This document shows, piece after piece, positions 5,982 to 12,210 of a DNA stretch of 19,065 nt. Each line of letters starts with the position of its first letter. Within the stretch, counting starts at the first letter, position 1. The DNA comes from Candidatus Moraniibacteriota bacterium (GTDB lineage Bacteria; Patescibacteriota; Minisyncoccia; Moranbacterales; GCA-2747515): contig JALVPE010000015.1 of NCBI GenBank assembly GCA_027031945.1, positions 1 to 19,065 on the forward strand, in the 5' to 3' direction. Made by a program: the position numbers and the translations under genes. The notes below the pieces were generated by a model. It had not been told where the DNA came from. It made no database searches and saw nothing but the letters and a program-made list of their open reading frames with translations.

Positions 5982-6042
5982 TATATTATCATGAAAAGAA
6001 TCAAGTTGAAAATAATATAATTATTATGTTGTTTTTGTGTAG
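5982..6042. repeat. Repeat module with - strand promoter-like box, copy 2
   Basis: It shares TATATTATCATGA, AAGTTGAAAATA and TTTTTGTGTAG in order with 5222-5283, with different spacers. On the - strand it would place a TATAAT box at 5977-5972 in front of the SD at 5949-5941. Confidence 0.5.
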
Positions 6043-6094
6043 TGGACAGGCCTATCTATGCCTTGCATGGCAGACAAGCATGCCTGTCCACTAC
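6039..6094. repeat. Long palindrome with 13-bp arms
   Basis: GTAGTGGACAGGC (6039-6051) and its perfect complement (6082-6094) enclose 30 bases that contain further self-complementary GCATGCC/GGCA pieces. It lies between two repeat modules, in the position held by other hairpins at the sibling sites. It looks like a dispersed palindromic element. Confidence 0.6.
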
Positions 6095-6098
6095 ATGA

Positions 6099-6150
6099 TA
6101 TTTTTGTTACACTGAGAGTATATTTAAAATAGGTTTAGTAATATTAAAGT
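6099..6150 (+). repeat. Intergenic repeat module, copy B
   Basis: TACACTGAGAGTATATTT, then an A-rich run and TTTAGTAATATTAAAG, match copy A at 299-350. It lies about 45 bases upstream of the rsmA start. Either a shared promoter/leader or a transposed repeat would explain it. Confidence 0.6.
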
Positions 6151-6171
6151 AGGTTTGAATTTTTTTGAAAG

Positions 6172-6191
6172 ATTCCCGCCTACGTGAGAAT
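6172..6191. repeat. ATTCCCGC...GAGAAT hairpin touching the rsmA start
   Basis: ATTCCCGC (6172-6179) pairs imperfectly with GTGAGAAT (6184-6191). The ATTCCCGC...GCGGGAAT type of inverted repeat is widespread in bacterial intergenic DNA (for example the dRS3 unit of Neisseria). Here a decayed copy ends within the alternative rsmA start codons. Confidence 0.5.
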
Positions 6192-6195
6192 GACA

Positions 6196-7014
6196 ATGAG
6201 TAAAAAATTTAAACATAAGAAATCGCTTGGGCAGAATTTTTTGAAAAATGGTGATGTGATAAATCGTATAATTGAAGAGTCTCAGGTTGAGGGTTGGGTT
6301 GTTTTGGAGGTAGGTCCCGGTAAGGGAGTGCTTACTGAAGCCTTGGCTCACAGTGCTAAAAAAGTTATTGCTGTTGAATTGGATGATAGGCTCATTCCTG
6401 TTTTGGAGGAGAAATTTGTTGATATGGATAATGTGGATATTATCAAAGGAGATATTTTACATATGAATGTTGAGGAGTTAATTTCTACTGAAATGTCAGA
6501 TGGGAAATATAAAGTAGTAGCAAATATACCGTACTATATTACAGCACCTATTATCAGATTGTTTTTAGAACTTTCACAAAAACCTAGTGAAATAATTTTG
6601 ATGGTACAAAAAGAAGTAGCGGAGCGTCTTACAGCCGAGCCTGGTGCAATGAGTGTTTTGGCAGTGTCCGCTCAGTATTATGCAGATGTTGAATATTTAT
6701 TTACTGTATCAAAAGAGGATTTTGAGCCTGTGCCACAGGTGGATAGCGCTATTATAAAATTAAGAATTAAAAATGAAGAATTAAAAATTGAAGAAGTCAA
6801 AGATTTTTTTAGGATTGTGAAAATTGGTTTTAGTGCTAAGAGGAAGACTCTTGCAAATAATTTGGCAAATGGATTGCAAATAGATAAAAAAGAAATAGAA
6901 AAAATGCTTATTGCACAAGGATTTGCTAGTAGCGTAAGAGCACAAGAATTATCCGTTAATGATTGGAAGCATATTAGTCATGAACTTGGACAAAGAGATT
7001 ATACAATATTTTAA
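6196..7014 (+). CDS. rsmA: 16S rRNA dimethyladenosine transferase RsmA (KsgA)
   Basis: The 272-residue protein dimethylates the two adjacent adenosines in the loop of helix 45 of 16S rRNA, using S-adenosylmethionine, late in small-subunit assembly. Seen motifs: KKSLGQNFLKN (8-18, family N-terminal signature), VLEVGPGKGVLTEAL (36-50, SAM-binding), the acidic ELDD after strand two, GDILHM, and the catalytic NIPYYITAPII (110-120). A C-terminal helical domain with FSAKRKTLANNL follows. Length is normal for the family. Starts at 6184 (GTG) and 6190 (ATG) are also in frame but fall in a repeat hairpin; 6196 gives the usual short N-terminus. No SD is visible. It converges on the TrmB-like gene with only five bases between stops and no terminator. 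Confidence 0.95.
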   Translation: MSKKFKHKKSLGQNFLKNGDVINRIIEESQVEGWVVLEVGPGKGVLTEALAHSAKKVIAVELDDRLIPVLEEKFVDMDNVDIIKGDILHMNVEELISTEMSDGKYKVVANIPYYITAPIIRLFLELSQKPSEIILMVQKEVAERLTAEPGAMSVLAVSAQYYADVEYLFTVSKEDFEPVPQVDSAIIKLRIKNEELKIEEVKDFFRIVKIGFSAKRKTLANNLANGLQIDKKEIEKMLIAQGFASSVRAQELSVNDWKHISHELGQRDYTIF

Positions 7015-7019
7015 AGTTT

Positions 7020-7781
7020 TTATTGCGATTTAGTATCCCATAGATTTTTAAAAATTTGTAACATCATTTTTGCGATATTTTCATCTTCAATTAAAATAGC
7101 CATCGGCGTTTTTGGTTGCCAAATAATTACTTTATTTCCAAACACTTGAAAGGATGTCGTAAAAAAATATTTTTTATCCAAATAACGCACTTCTCGTAAT
7201 TGTTGTTTTGCACCATCTTTAATTTGTTTTGCATCTTTATCTGTAAAAATTAAGCCAAATGCTTTTATTTTTTTCTCCTTTCTTTTTATGACAAATTCTT
7301 GTTGTTTCTCCCATGAAGTAAAAGTTACAAAATCTTGAAACGAACCGCAAAAATAAATTTCTTTTACACCTTCATTAAGAATGATATCAAATGTTTCTAA
7401 AAATTCCTTACGTCCAAATAAGGTTCTGATACGTGTTGGAGAAGATCCTTGTTTAAAAAGCATCATTAATTCAGGCATCATTTTTTTGAAATCTTTTTCT
7501 AGAGATGTGTTTTTTGCAACTTGTTTATGTAATAATTCAGCGATAACACTTGGTGATTTGACCGAAAATCTTCTTTTGTATTTATTTTTATGAGAAAAAC
7601 TACCGATATTTTTGTTTTCAAGTCTTTCCATGATTTTATATAAATTTGGACGATTTATATTGGTCTTTGTAGCAAATTTACTAATACTCATTTCTCCATG
7701 TTCCAAAGCAATAGTATATATTTCAATTTCTTGTTCCGTTAGTCCAATATTCAAGAGAACGTTTTTTAATGTTTGATCCAT
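7020..7781 (-). CDS. TrmB-family transcriptional regulator
   Basis: Starting at ATG 7781 the protein is 253 residues. Residues 1-75 form a winged helix of the TrmB type: LLNIGLTEQEIEIYTIALEHG, then SISKFATKTNINRPNLYKIMERLENKNIG. The C-terminal part (about 105-250) resembles the effector domain of this group (KEIYFCGSFQDF, KAFGLIFTD, VIIWQPKTPMAILIEDENIAKMML), a phospholipase-D-like fold in sugar-responsive relatives. The ligand is unknown. Similar TrmB-like proteins are frequent in Patescibacteria. An upstream in-frame extension would cross the palindrome at 7805-7829, so the shorter start is preferred. It is divergent from the unknown unit at 7977-9506, which it may control. Confidence 0.82.
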   Translation of the reverse strand: MDQTLKNVLLNIGLTEQEIEIYTIALEHGEMSISKFATKTNINRPNLYKIMERLENKNIGSFSHKNKYKRRFSVKSPSVIAELLHKQVAKNTSLEKDFKKMMPELMMLFKQGSSPTRIRTLFGRKEFLETFDIILNEGVKEIYFCGSFQDFVTFTSWEKQQEFVIKRKEKKIKAFGLIFTDKDAKQIKDGAKQQLREVRYLDKKYFFTTSFQVFGNKVIIWQPKTPMAILIEDENIAKMMLQIFKNLWDTKSQ

Positions 7782-7804
7782 AATGTTATAAAATATTTTA
7801 TTAC

Positions 7805-7829
7805 TTTTGTATATACAATATATACAAAA
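7805..7829. promoter_or_regulatory. Palindromic operator candidate for the TrmB-like regulator
   Basis: Perfect 11-base arms TTTTGTATATA and TATATACAAAA flank CAA. It lies 24 bases upstream of the regulator start, in the promoter zone of the divergent genes. Autoregulation and control of the 7977 unit are inferred from position. Confidence 0.6.
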
Positions 7830-7976
7830 TATCAAAAAATGTCAATAAATAAGAGGTATTTAAGTATTTTTTGTAAAAAGTAGTAGACAAAATAAATATT
7901 TCGTTATATTTTTATATGTTCAGTAAAATTGGTTTTATTGAATATATTAGTTCATTAACAAAATTAGGAGGAAATT

Positions 7977-8342
7977 ATGATTCTTACAAATGCAAAAATA
8001 ATGGAAATTTTGAAAAGGGAAATGACAAAAGAAGAATTAAAAGAAACAGAGTTTATTGTTGCGACTCTTGAATACGGTCATCTTCCTAGTAGACAAAAAA
8101 TTATAAGATTTTTTTCATTTAAAAGGAGTAGACTTAAAGAAATTTACTCTTTATCATATGATTTTCGGTGTTATGATGAAATACAATTTTCTGAAACTTA
8201 TTATAATGAATTCGTTTCTGAAAATAACATAGATGCTCGTCCTGTAAAATACATTTATCCAATTAGAAGTGATTATATGGATGGGTTTGCTGCGGCGGCG
8301 TATGGAAAATTACCTCAAGAAGTATCTAATGAGAAAAAATAG
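7977..8342 (+). CDS. Hypothetical 121-residue protein, first gene of the unknown unit
   Basis: An excellent SD (AGGAGG, seven bases before the ATG) leads this gene, unlike most long genes nearby. The protein is soluble and charged. The N-terminal third (KIMEILKREMTKEELKETEFIVATLEYG) looks helical; the middle is basic and aromatic (KIIRFFSFKRSRLKEIYSLSYDF). No signal peptide or membrane segment is seen, and I recognise no family. It is followed, after a short frame with its own SD, by the receiver-like gene at 8477, so the two are probably co-transcribed. The divergent TrmB-like gene with its operator lies 195 bases upstream. Confidence 0.7.
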   Translation: MILTNAKIMEILKREMTKEELKETEFIVATLEYGHLPSRQKIIRFFSFKRSRLKEIYSLSYDFRCYDEIQFSETYYNEFVSENNIDARPVKYIYPIRSDYMDGFAAAAYGKLPQEVSNEKK

Positions 8343-8356
8343 GAAAGGAGGAAAAT

Positions 8357-8386
8357 ATGGATAAAAAGATAAGAAAAGGAAAGTAA
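8357..8386 (+). CDS. Possible 9-codon peptide with strong SD
   Basis: AAAGGAGG stands six bases before ATG 8357, which encodes MDKKIRKGK and stops. A second short frame, GTG 8391 to 8447 (18 residues), follows with AAGAAG before it. They may be leader peptides that set translation of the 8477 gene, or debris of a lost gene. Nothing else supports either view. Confidence 0.3.
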   Translation: MDKKIRKGK

Positions 8387-8476
8387 GAAGGTGTTTTCTA
8401 ATCATAACCAGTTCACTAAAGAGGATGATAGACTTTTTAGTATTTAATTTTTATTCAATTTACTAGGAGGCAAAAA

Positions 8477-9235
8477 ATGAAAATTCTAATTATCGATGAT
8501 GCGGCAAAAAATCTAGAAGCCGCAAAAAAAGCATCCAAGCAAAAGCAATTTAGTAAACATGAGTTTGTGTTTGCCGATAAAGCAACAGATGCTATGAAAA
8601 TGATTAAAAAAAATGTTGTTGATGCAGTTATTAGTGGCTTTCTTTTTCAGTATGAATCGTTTTTTGATCAAAAAAGTTATGATGAATATATATCTGCATA
8701 TGATGAAAATGCTCCTAAAGTTGCGGGGGAAACTTACAAGTCTAATATTAGCAGAATGATGTATAATCGCCATCTCCTAACACGCTTAGAGAACTCTAAT
8801 GCCTATGGAGGTGTTATTGCAATTATGTGTAAAAAACTTGGCGTTCCTTTTACTATAATTACTGAAGTTAAACATGATCATGAATCTTATTCTCCAAAAG
8901 TAGCTTTGAATATAGCTGCTAGAGTAGACGGTGTTTTTGTTTTATCACCTCTGATAGGTGCAGGTATACTTACAATAAATGATATTTGTAATGATAATCA
9001 TGAAAAATATTATCAGGGCAATTCATATAAACGTGGCTTTAAGTGTTGGGGAAAAGGAATTAAAATGATTTTAAATCAACCAACAAAAAATGTATTGCAG
9101 GAAAGAATACGTATAGTGAGAAAAGCGCAGGATATAATGCAAAAAACAATAGATGCCGAAAAACAGGTACGAATTGAAAATTTCATGAAGAAATTTGCAA
9201 AAAAACCCATGGAATATATCTTCATGATGGTTTAA
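8477..9235 (+). CDS. Receiver-like protein lacking the phosphoacceptor Asp
   Basis: The 252-residue frame has a strong SD (TAGGAGG). Its N-terminus looks like a response-regulator receiver: MKILIIDDAAKNLEAA with the acidic pair D7/D8. Where the phosphoacceptor Asp is expected the sequence is VDAVISGFLF (about 48-57), so phosphorylation is unlikely. Residues about 105-200 (NAYGGVIAIMCKKLGVPFTIITEVKHDHES, broken by the reader as one region, to KCWGKGIK) resemble, from memory, a small receiver-like family common in Patescibacteria that has PYG and WGK motifs; no function is known. The last 40 residues are helical and charged. The frame ends just after a seven-A run (9199-9205), and an open -1 frame continues to 9387, so the true protein may be longer. 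There is no output DNA-binding domain. Confidence 0.72.
   Translation: MKILIIDDAAKNLEAAKKASKQKQFSKHEFVFADKATDAMKMIKKNVVDAVISGFLFQYESFFDQKSYDEYISAYDENAPKVAGETYKSNISRMMYNRHLLTRLENSNAYGGVIAIMCKKLGVPFTIITEVKHDHESYSPKVALNIAARVDGVFVLSPLIGAGILTINDICNDNHEKYYQGNSYKRGFKCWGKGIKMILNQPTKNVLQERIRIVRKAQDIMQKTIDAEKQVRIENFMKKFAKKPMEYIFMMV
9199..9205 (+). other. Slippery heptamer A AAA AAA or homopolymer frameshift
   Basis: In the frame of the 8477 gene the codons read GCA AAA AAA CCC, giving the classical X XXY YYZ layout for -1 slippage. A -1 shift extends the product by about 60 residues to 9387. A weak stem (CCAT...ATGG) follows five bases downstream. The alternatives are a lost A in the run, by mutation or sequencing error. 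Confidence 0.45.
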
Positions 9236-9387
9236 AACATCAAATTTTACCTTATATTGATGAAGATTCTCTAACAGTTGTGAATTCACATATTGCAGTA
9301 ATGATTAGTGATGTCATCGGCAATAAGTCTTGTGTTACTGTTTTTTGTGATAATCAACGGAGCGATTGTTTGCAGTGTAAAAAGTGA
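9202..9387 (+). pseudogene. Open -1 frame continuing the 8477 gene
   Basis: This frame is open from 9178 to the TGA at 9387 and reads as ordinary protein (HGIYLHDGLKHQILPY, then DSLTVVNSHIAVMISDVIG, then CDNQRSDCLQCKK). It has no usable start or SD before ATG 9303, so it is best read as the continuation of the 8477 protein by -1 frameshift. The C-terminal C..D...SDCLQC pattern could bind metal. No family is recognised. Either programmed frameshifting or a disrupted gene explains it. Confidence 0.5.
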
Positions 9388-9506
9388 GTTGTTTAGGGAC
9401 GATAAAAGTATCTGAAACAGTGAAGGGTGTGGTTTATGTGGATGTAGAACTCATTGATTATTCTGGTAATGCTGAAATCGTTACTTTTAAGTTCGAGGAG
9501 TTGTGA
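9384..9506 (+). CDS. Short C-terminal frame (40 residues), coupled to the previous one
   Basis: GTG 9384 overlaps the TGA of the preceding frame (GTGA) and opens a 40-residue frame: SCLGTIKVSETVKGV, VYVDVELIDYSGNAE, IVTFKFEEL. It looks like beta-strand-rich protein. It is again in the -1 frame relative to its predecessor and follows a five-A run, so it is either translationally coupled or the third piece of one broken gene. A strong terminator follows 18 bases later, so the transcript includes it. Confidence 0.45.
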   Translation: MSCLGTIKVSETVKGVVYVDVELIDYSGNAEIVTFKFEEL

Positions 9507-9523
9507 TATAAAGTCAATTCAAT

Positions 9524-9560
9524 ACACGTAAAACATCAATTTAATGTTTTACGTGTTTTT
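9524..9560 (+). terminator. Rho-independent terminator of the 7977-9506 unit
   Basis: ACACGTAAAACAT (9524-9536) pairs perfectly with 9544-9556 around CAATTTA, followed by TTTTT. This is a textbook terminator in the + direction; with only one T-rich side it is weaker for the convergent UbiA gene. Confidence 0.85.
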
Positions 9561-9603
9561 ATTCCTGTTAGAAATATAGCTATACATTTTCTACAATCAA
9601 GTG

Positions 9604-11238
9604 TTATTGCAAGAGATAAGACGCTAGGATGATTGCATAGATGGATACAATGAGAAAGGTGATTGAGAGCACTTGTTTTGAGTTGAATATGAATTGTTGA
9701 TTTTTTTGACTGACTAGTGTCCAGAAGCTCAGAGCGCCGGCAAATAATGCCGGTAGTAGAAGTGATTTGGTGCCAAGAGTGAAGACGCTGAGCATGAAGG
9801 AAAAAAAGATATTAACAGCAATAATCGTGCGAGATATTTTTTCGCCAAATAATACCGGAATAGTAAAAACGCCGTTAGCTTTGTCACCTTTTATATCACG
9901 TAAATCTTTTATGGGAAGTGACAATGTGTAAGAGATTATGAGCAAAATAGCAATGTATGGTGGAAAATTTGTAATAGAATGATCTGGAGATGTTGTCATA
10001 AATCCAATCAAAACAATAAAAAATGAAGCAACAGCAGCGACAAATGAAGAAATTATAGGAAATCTTTTGAGTCTGAGTGGTTTTGTATTATACACAAAAG
10101 ATAGTGCATGATAAGCAAATAGAAGCACTACTGCAGTTTTTGAGATAAGGGCTGTGATAAACAGTGATAAAAATAAGAAGAAATAGCCAAGTTTTTTGTA
10201 AGGTTGTAAGTTAATCGTTTTTTGAATTAGTGGGCGAGTGGGATTGCTTATTTTGTCGATTTTTTGATCTACGCAGTCGTTAAAAATCACAGTGCTATAC
10301 CAAGCAGAAACAACAGCAATACAAAGTAGCACAAATGCAATAATTGTGAAAAATGTTGGAAATACAATAGCATCATCAAAAAATATTGCAATATAAAAGC
10401 CGATAAATAAAAGCCCTAGATGATAAATAGTTTGAATTGGTCGAATGTTTTTTAATAGTGAGATAAAAGTAGTGCGATTATTTTTGTAAGCTATTAGTAA
10501 AATTAGAAATATTAATATTAGTAAATATACCAAAGACATTTTGATATTGAGAGCGTCTATAGGATTTATGATTTGATTGCCTAGAATTTTGGTAGGTGAT
10601 GTAGTAATTCCAGCGATTTCGCCTCTGCTGACTGTAAAATGGTGTGGTGATATGATATAGGATATCAAGGATGGGAAACTGCCAGCAATAAATGCAAATA
10701 CGTAAGTGCCAAATGCCATGAGGAGTGTGCGAAAAATATTTTTTGTATTTAGCCAAGTTAATGTTGTAAAAGATAGAATAATACAAAAAACAAAAATGCG
10801 TGTTCCATACGTGACACCATCTCTAGGACTGTCCCCAAAAAAGGTAATAAAACTATGTCCAAGTCCTTGTAAGTTATCGAATAAATAATAATCTAAAAAT
10901 GGAATTCCTCCAAAAAATTTTACAGATATAAGCCAATCAATAATTGGAGGAAATAATATAATTAGAAATGCTAGTAAAGAAATATTAATGCTTTTGTGTT
11001 TAGGTAAAGAAGTAATTGTAATTAATAAGAATACACAAGAGATGAAAAATAAAGCAAAGATTAAAACATTATGCAAAAAACCATAAAAATAATAATCTAA
11101 ACGTGAAAATGTAAATCCATCGATCCAATGTTCAATTCCAAAGCGTATTAAAATAATAGACAACAAAGTTAAAATAACATCATAAATTGGATATGAGGTA
11201 TTAAGAGCTTTTGAAATCATGGTTTTATATTTATTCAT
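9604..11238 (-). CDS. UbiA-family prenyltransferase with extra N-terminal membrane region
   Basis: The 544-residue protein is almost twice the usual UbiA length (about 290). Residues about 270-544 are UbiA: first Asp-rich motif NDCVDQKIDKISNPTRPLI (320-338) and second motif DLRDIKGDKANG (445-456), which bind prenyl diphosphate through magnesium, between about eight membrane helices. The family moves isoprenoid chains onto aromatic, heme, lipid or sugar acceptors. Residues 1-260 add about six further helices and a polar loop (about 190-235); I do not recognise this part. The gene is divergent from a SAM methyltransferase, so prenylation followed by methylation of one product (as in quinone or tocopherol making) is a reasonable inference. 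Acceptor unknown. The start is the first ATG, with no SD. Confidence 0.85.
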   Translation of the reverse strand: MNKYKTMISKALNTSYPIYDVILTLLSIILIRFGIEHWIDGFTFSRLDYYFYGFLHNVLIFALFFISCVFLLITITSLPKHKSINISLLAFLIILFPPIIDWLISVKFFGGIPFLDYYLFDNLQGLGHSFITFFGDSPRDGVTYGTRIFVFCIILSFTTLTWLNTKNIFRTLLMAFGTYVFAFIAGSFPSLISYIISPHHFTVSRGEIAGITTSPTKILGNQIINPIDALNIKMSLVYLLILIFLILLIAYKNNRTTFISLLKNIRPIQTIYHLGLLFIGFYIAIFFDDAIVFPTFFTIIAFVLLCIAVVSAWYSTVIFNDCVDQKIDKISNPTRPLIQKTINLQPYKKLGYFFLFLSLFITALISKTAVVLLFAYHALSFVYNTKPLRLKRFPIISSFVAAVASFFIVLIGFMTTSPDHSITNFPPYIAILLIISYTLSLPIKDLRDIKGDKANGVFTIPVLFGEKISRTIIAVNIFFSFMLSVFTLGTKSLLLPALFAGALSFWTLVSQKNQQFIFNSKQVLSITFLIVSIYAIILASYLLQ

Positions 11239-11248
11239 ATTAATTCGT

Positions 11249-11278
11249 ATGGTATCATAGATTACATTACTAAATCAA
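11249..11278 (-). promoter_or_regulatory. Divergent promoter zone, UbiA / methyltransferase
   Basis: On the - strand TTGATT (11278-11273) and TACCAT (11254-11249) are 18 bases apart, upstream of the UbiA gene. On the + strand TGGTATCAT (11250-11258) forms an extended -10 for the methyltransferase. The two elements overlap, so the genes may be co-regulated or mutually exclusive. Confidence 0.35.
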
Positions 11279-11304
11279 TGAATTTTTTTAATATTGATTA
11301 ATAG

Positions 11305-12198
11305 ATGCGAAATATGTCTAAATATACTAAAGATGAAATAGCAAAACATTATAATGACTTTGATAAGCTCTATGAAAATTGGTCTGGAGGAGTACAAGGG
11401 GGTTATCATTATGGATTTGCCAATAAAGTAAGTGATATATTTTTTAATGATCGCATGGTAAAGAATTTGAGTAATTTAATAGCGGAATCATTAGGTATCG
11501 TAGGAAATGGTAATAATCAAAATATTTTTGATGCTGGCTGTGGGGTTGGAGATGTGTCAGCTATAGTGGCAAAACATTACAATGAAGCAAAAATTTATGG
11601 TGTTACTATTTCTACAAAACAGTGTACAATAGCTCAACAAAAGCACTCCAAGACGGATAAATTTTGTATTGTAGAAGGGGATTTTGAGAATACACAGTTT
11701 GAAGATAATTTTTTTGATGTAGTGTTTTTTGTAGATTCTATTTGTCACGGTGAGGGTGATGATAAAAATGCGGCGGTGTCTGAAGCATATAGACTTTTGA
11801 GATCTGGTGGTAGACTCGTGGTTTGTGATGTGTTTTTGCAAAAACCAAAATCAAGATGGAGTAAATGGTTTAATTTTGTGAATGAACAAATGTTAGATCA
11901 GTGGAGAGTGAATGAATGGATTATAGAAGAGCAATTTAAAAAGAGTGCTGAGCAAATAGGATTTGTAGATTATAAAGCTATAAATTTAAAATGGAAAATA
12001 GTACCATCTGTGTTACATATGATATTTACAAAAATTCCATTGGCATTGTATAAATCACTCACAAATAAGGCATATTTGAAAGATTTGAAAGCATTTATTC
12101 GTATGAGTATTTTTGTGCCATTGCTGGGAATACATCCTATTTTTCATTATCAATTAATCACGTTGCAAAAGCCTATCAAAAATTCAATGGAAAAATAA
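11305..12198 (+). CDS. SAM-dependent methyltransferase (class I)
   Basis: The 297-residue protein has the Rossmann methyltransferase motif IFDAGCGVGDVS (74-85), an acidic stretch after strand two, GDFENTQFEDNFFDVVFFVDSICH (about 125-148) and LLRSGGRLVVCDVF (164-177). The N-terminal YENWSGGVQGGYHYGFAN and the layout recall the sterol/tocopherol/cyclopropane-type group acting on small, often hydrophobic, substrates. The C-terminal third contains hydrophobic stretches that could touch the membrane. It is divergent from a UbiA prenyltransferase, which supports a prenylated substrate; this is inference. Alternative start ATG 11314 is three codons on; neither has an SD. It is 12 bases ahead of the helicase gene and probably co-transcribed. 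Confidence 0.85.
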   Translation: MRNMSKYTKDEIAKHYNDFDKLYENWSGGVQGGYHYGFANKVSDIFFNDRMVKNLSNLIAESLGIVGNGNNQNIFDAGCGVGDVSAIVAKHYNEAKIYGVTISTKQCTIAQQKHSKTDKFCIVEGDFENTQFEDNFFDVVFFVDSICHGEGDDKNAAVSEAYRLLRSGGRLVVCDVFLQKPKSRWSKWFNFVNEQMLDQWRVNEWIIEEQFKKSAEQIGFVDYKAINLKWKIVPSVLHMIFTKIPLALYKSLTNKAYLKDLKAFIRMSIFVPLLGIHPIFHYQLITLQKPIKNSMEK

Positions 12199-12210
12199 AA
12201 TTGTAAAAAT

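Larger units (their letters stand above)
5217..6190. other. Gene-free, hairpin-rich intergenic region
   Basis: About 970 bases lie between the FISUMP gene and rsmA without a convincing protein gene. From left to right it holds a repeat module with a - strand promoter-like box, the GCAACC hairpin, a stem-loop at 5380-5425, minor hairpins near 5490-5540, a large GC-richer cluster of hairpins at 5631-5852, a - strand SD with a very short reading frame, a second repeat module, a long palindrome, a third module and a hairpin over the rsmA start. The parts are listed separately. Confidence 0.6.

Noticed and set aside
7782..7835. Longer N-terminus for the TrmB-like regulator
   Set aside because: The extra residues are encoded by the operator-like palindrome and are not needed for the winged helix.
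9071..9289. 72-residue - strand frame across the frameshift site
   Set aside because: It is the shadow of the 8477 gene and its -1 continuation; it has no SD.
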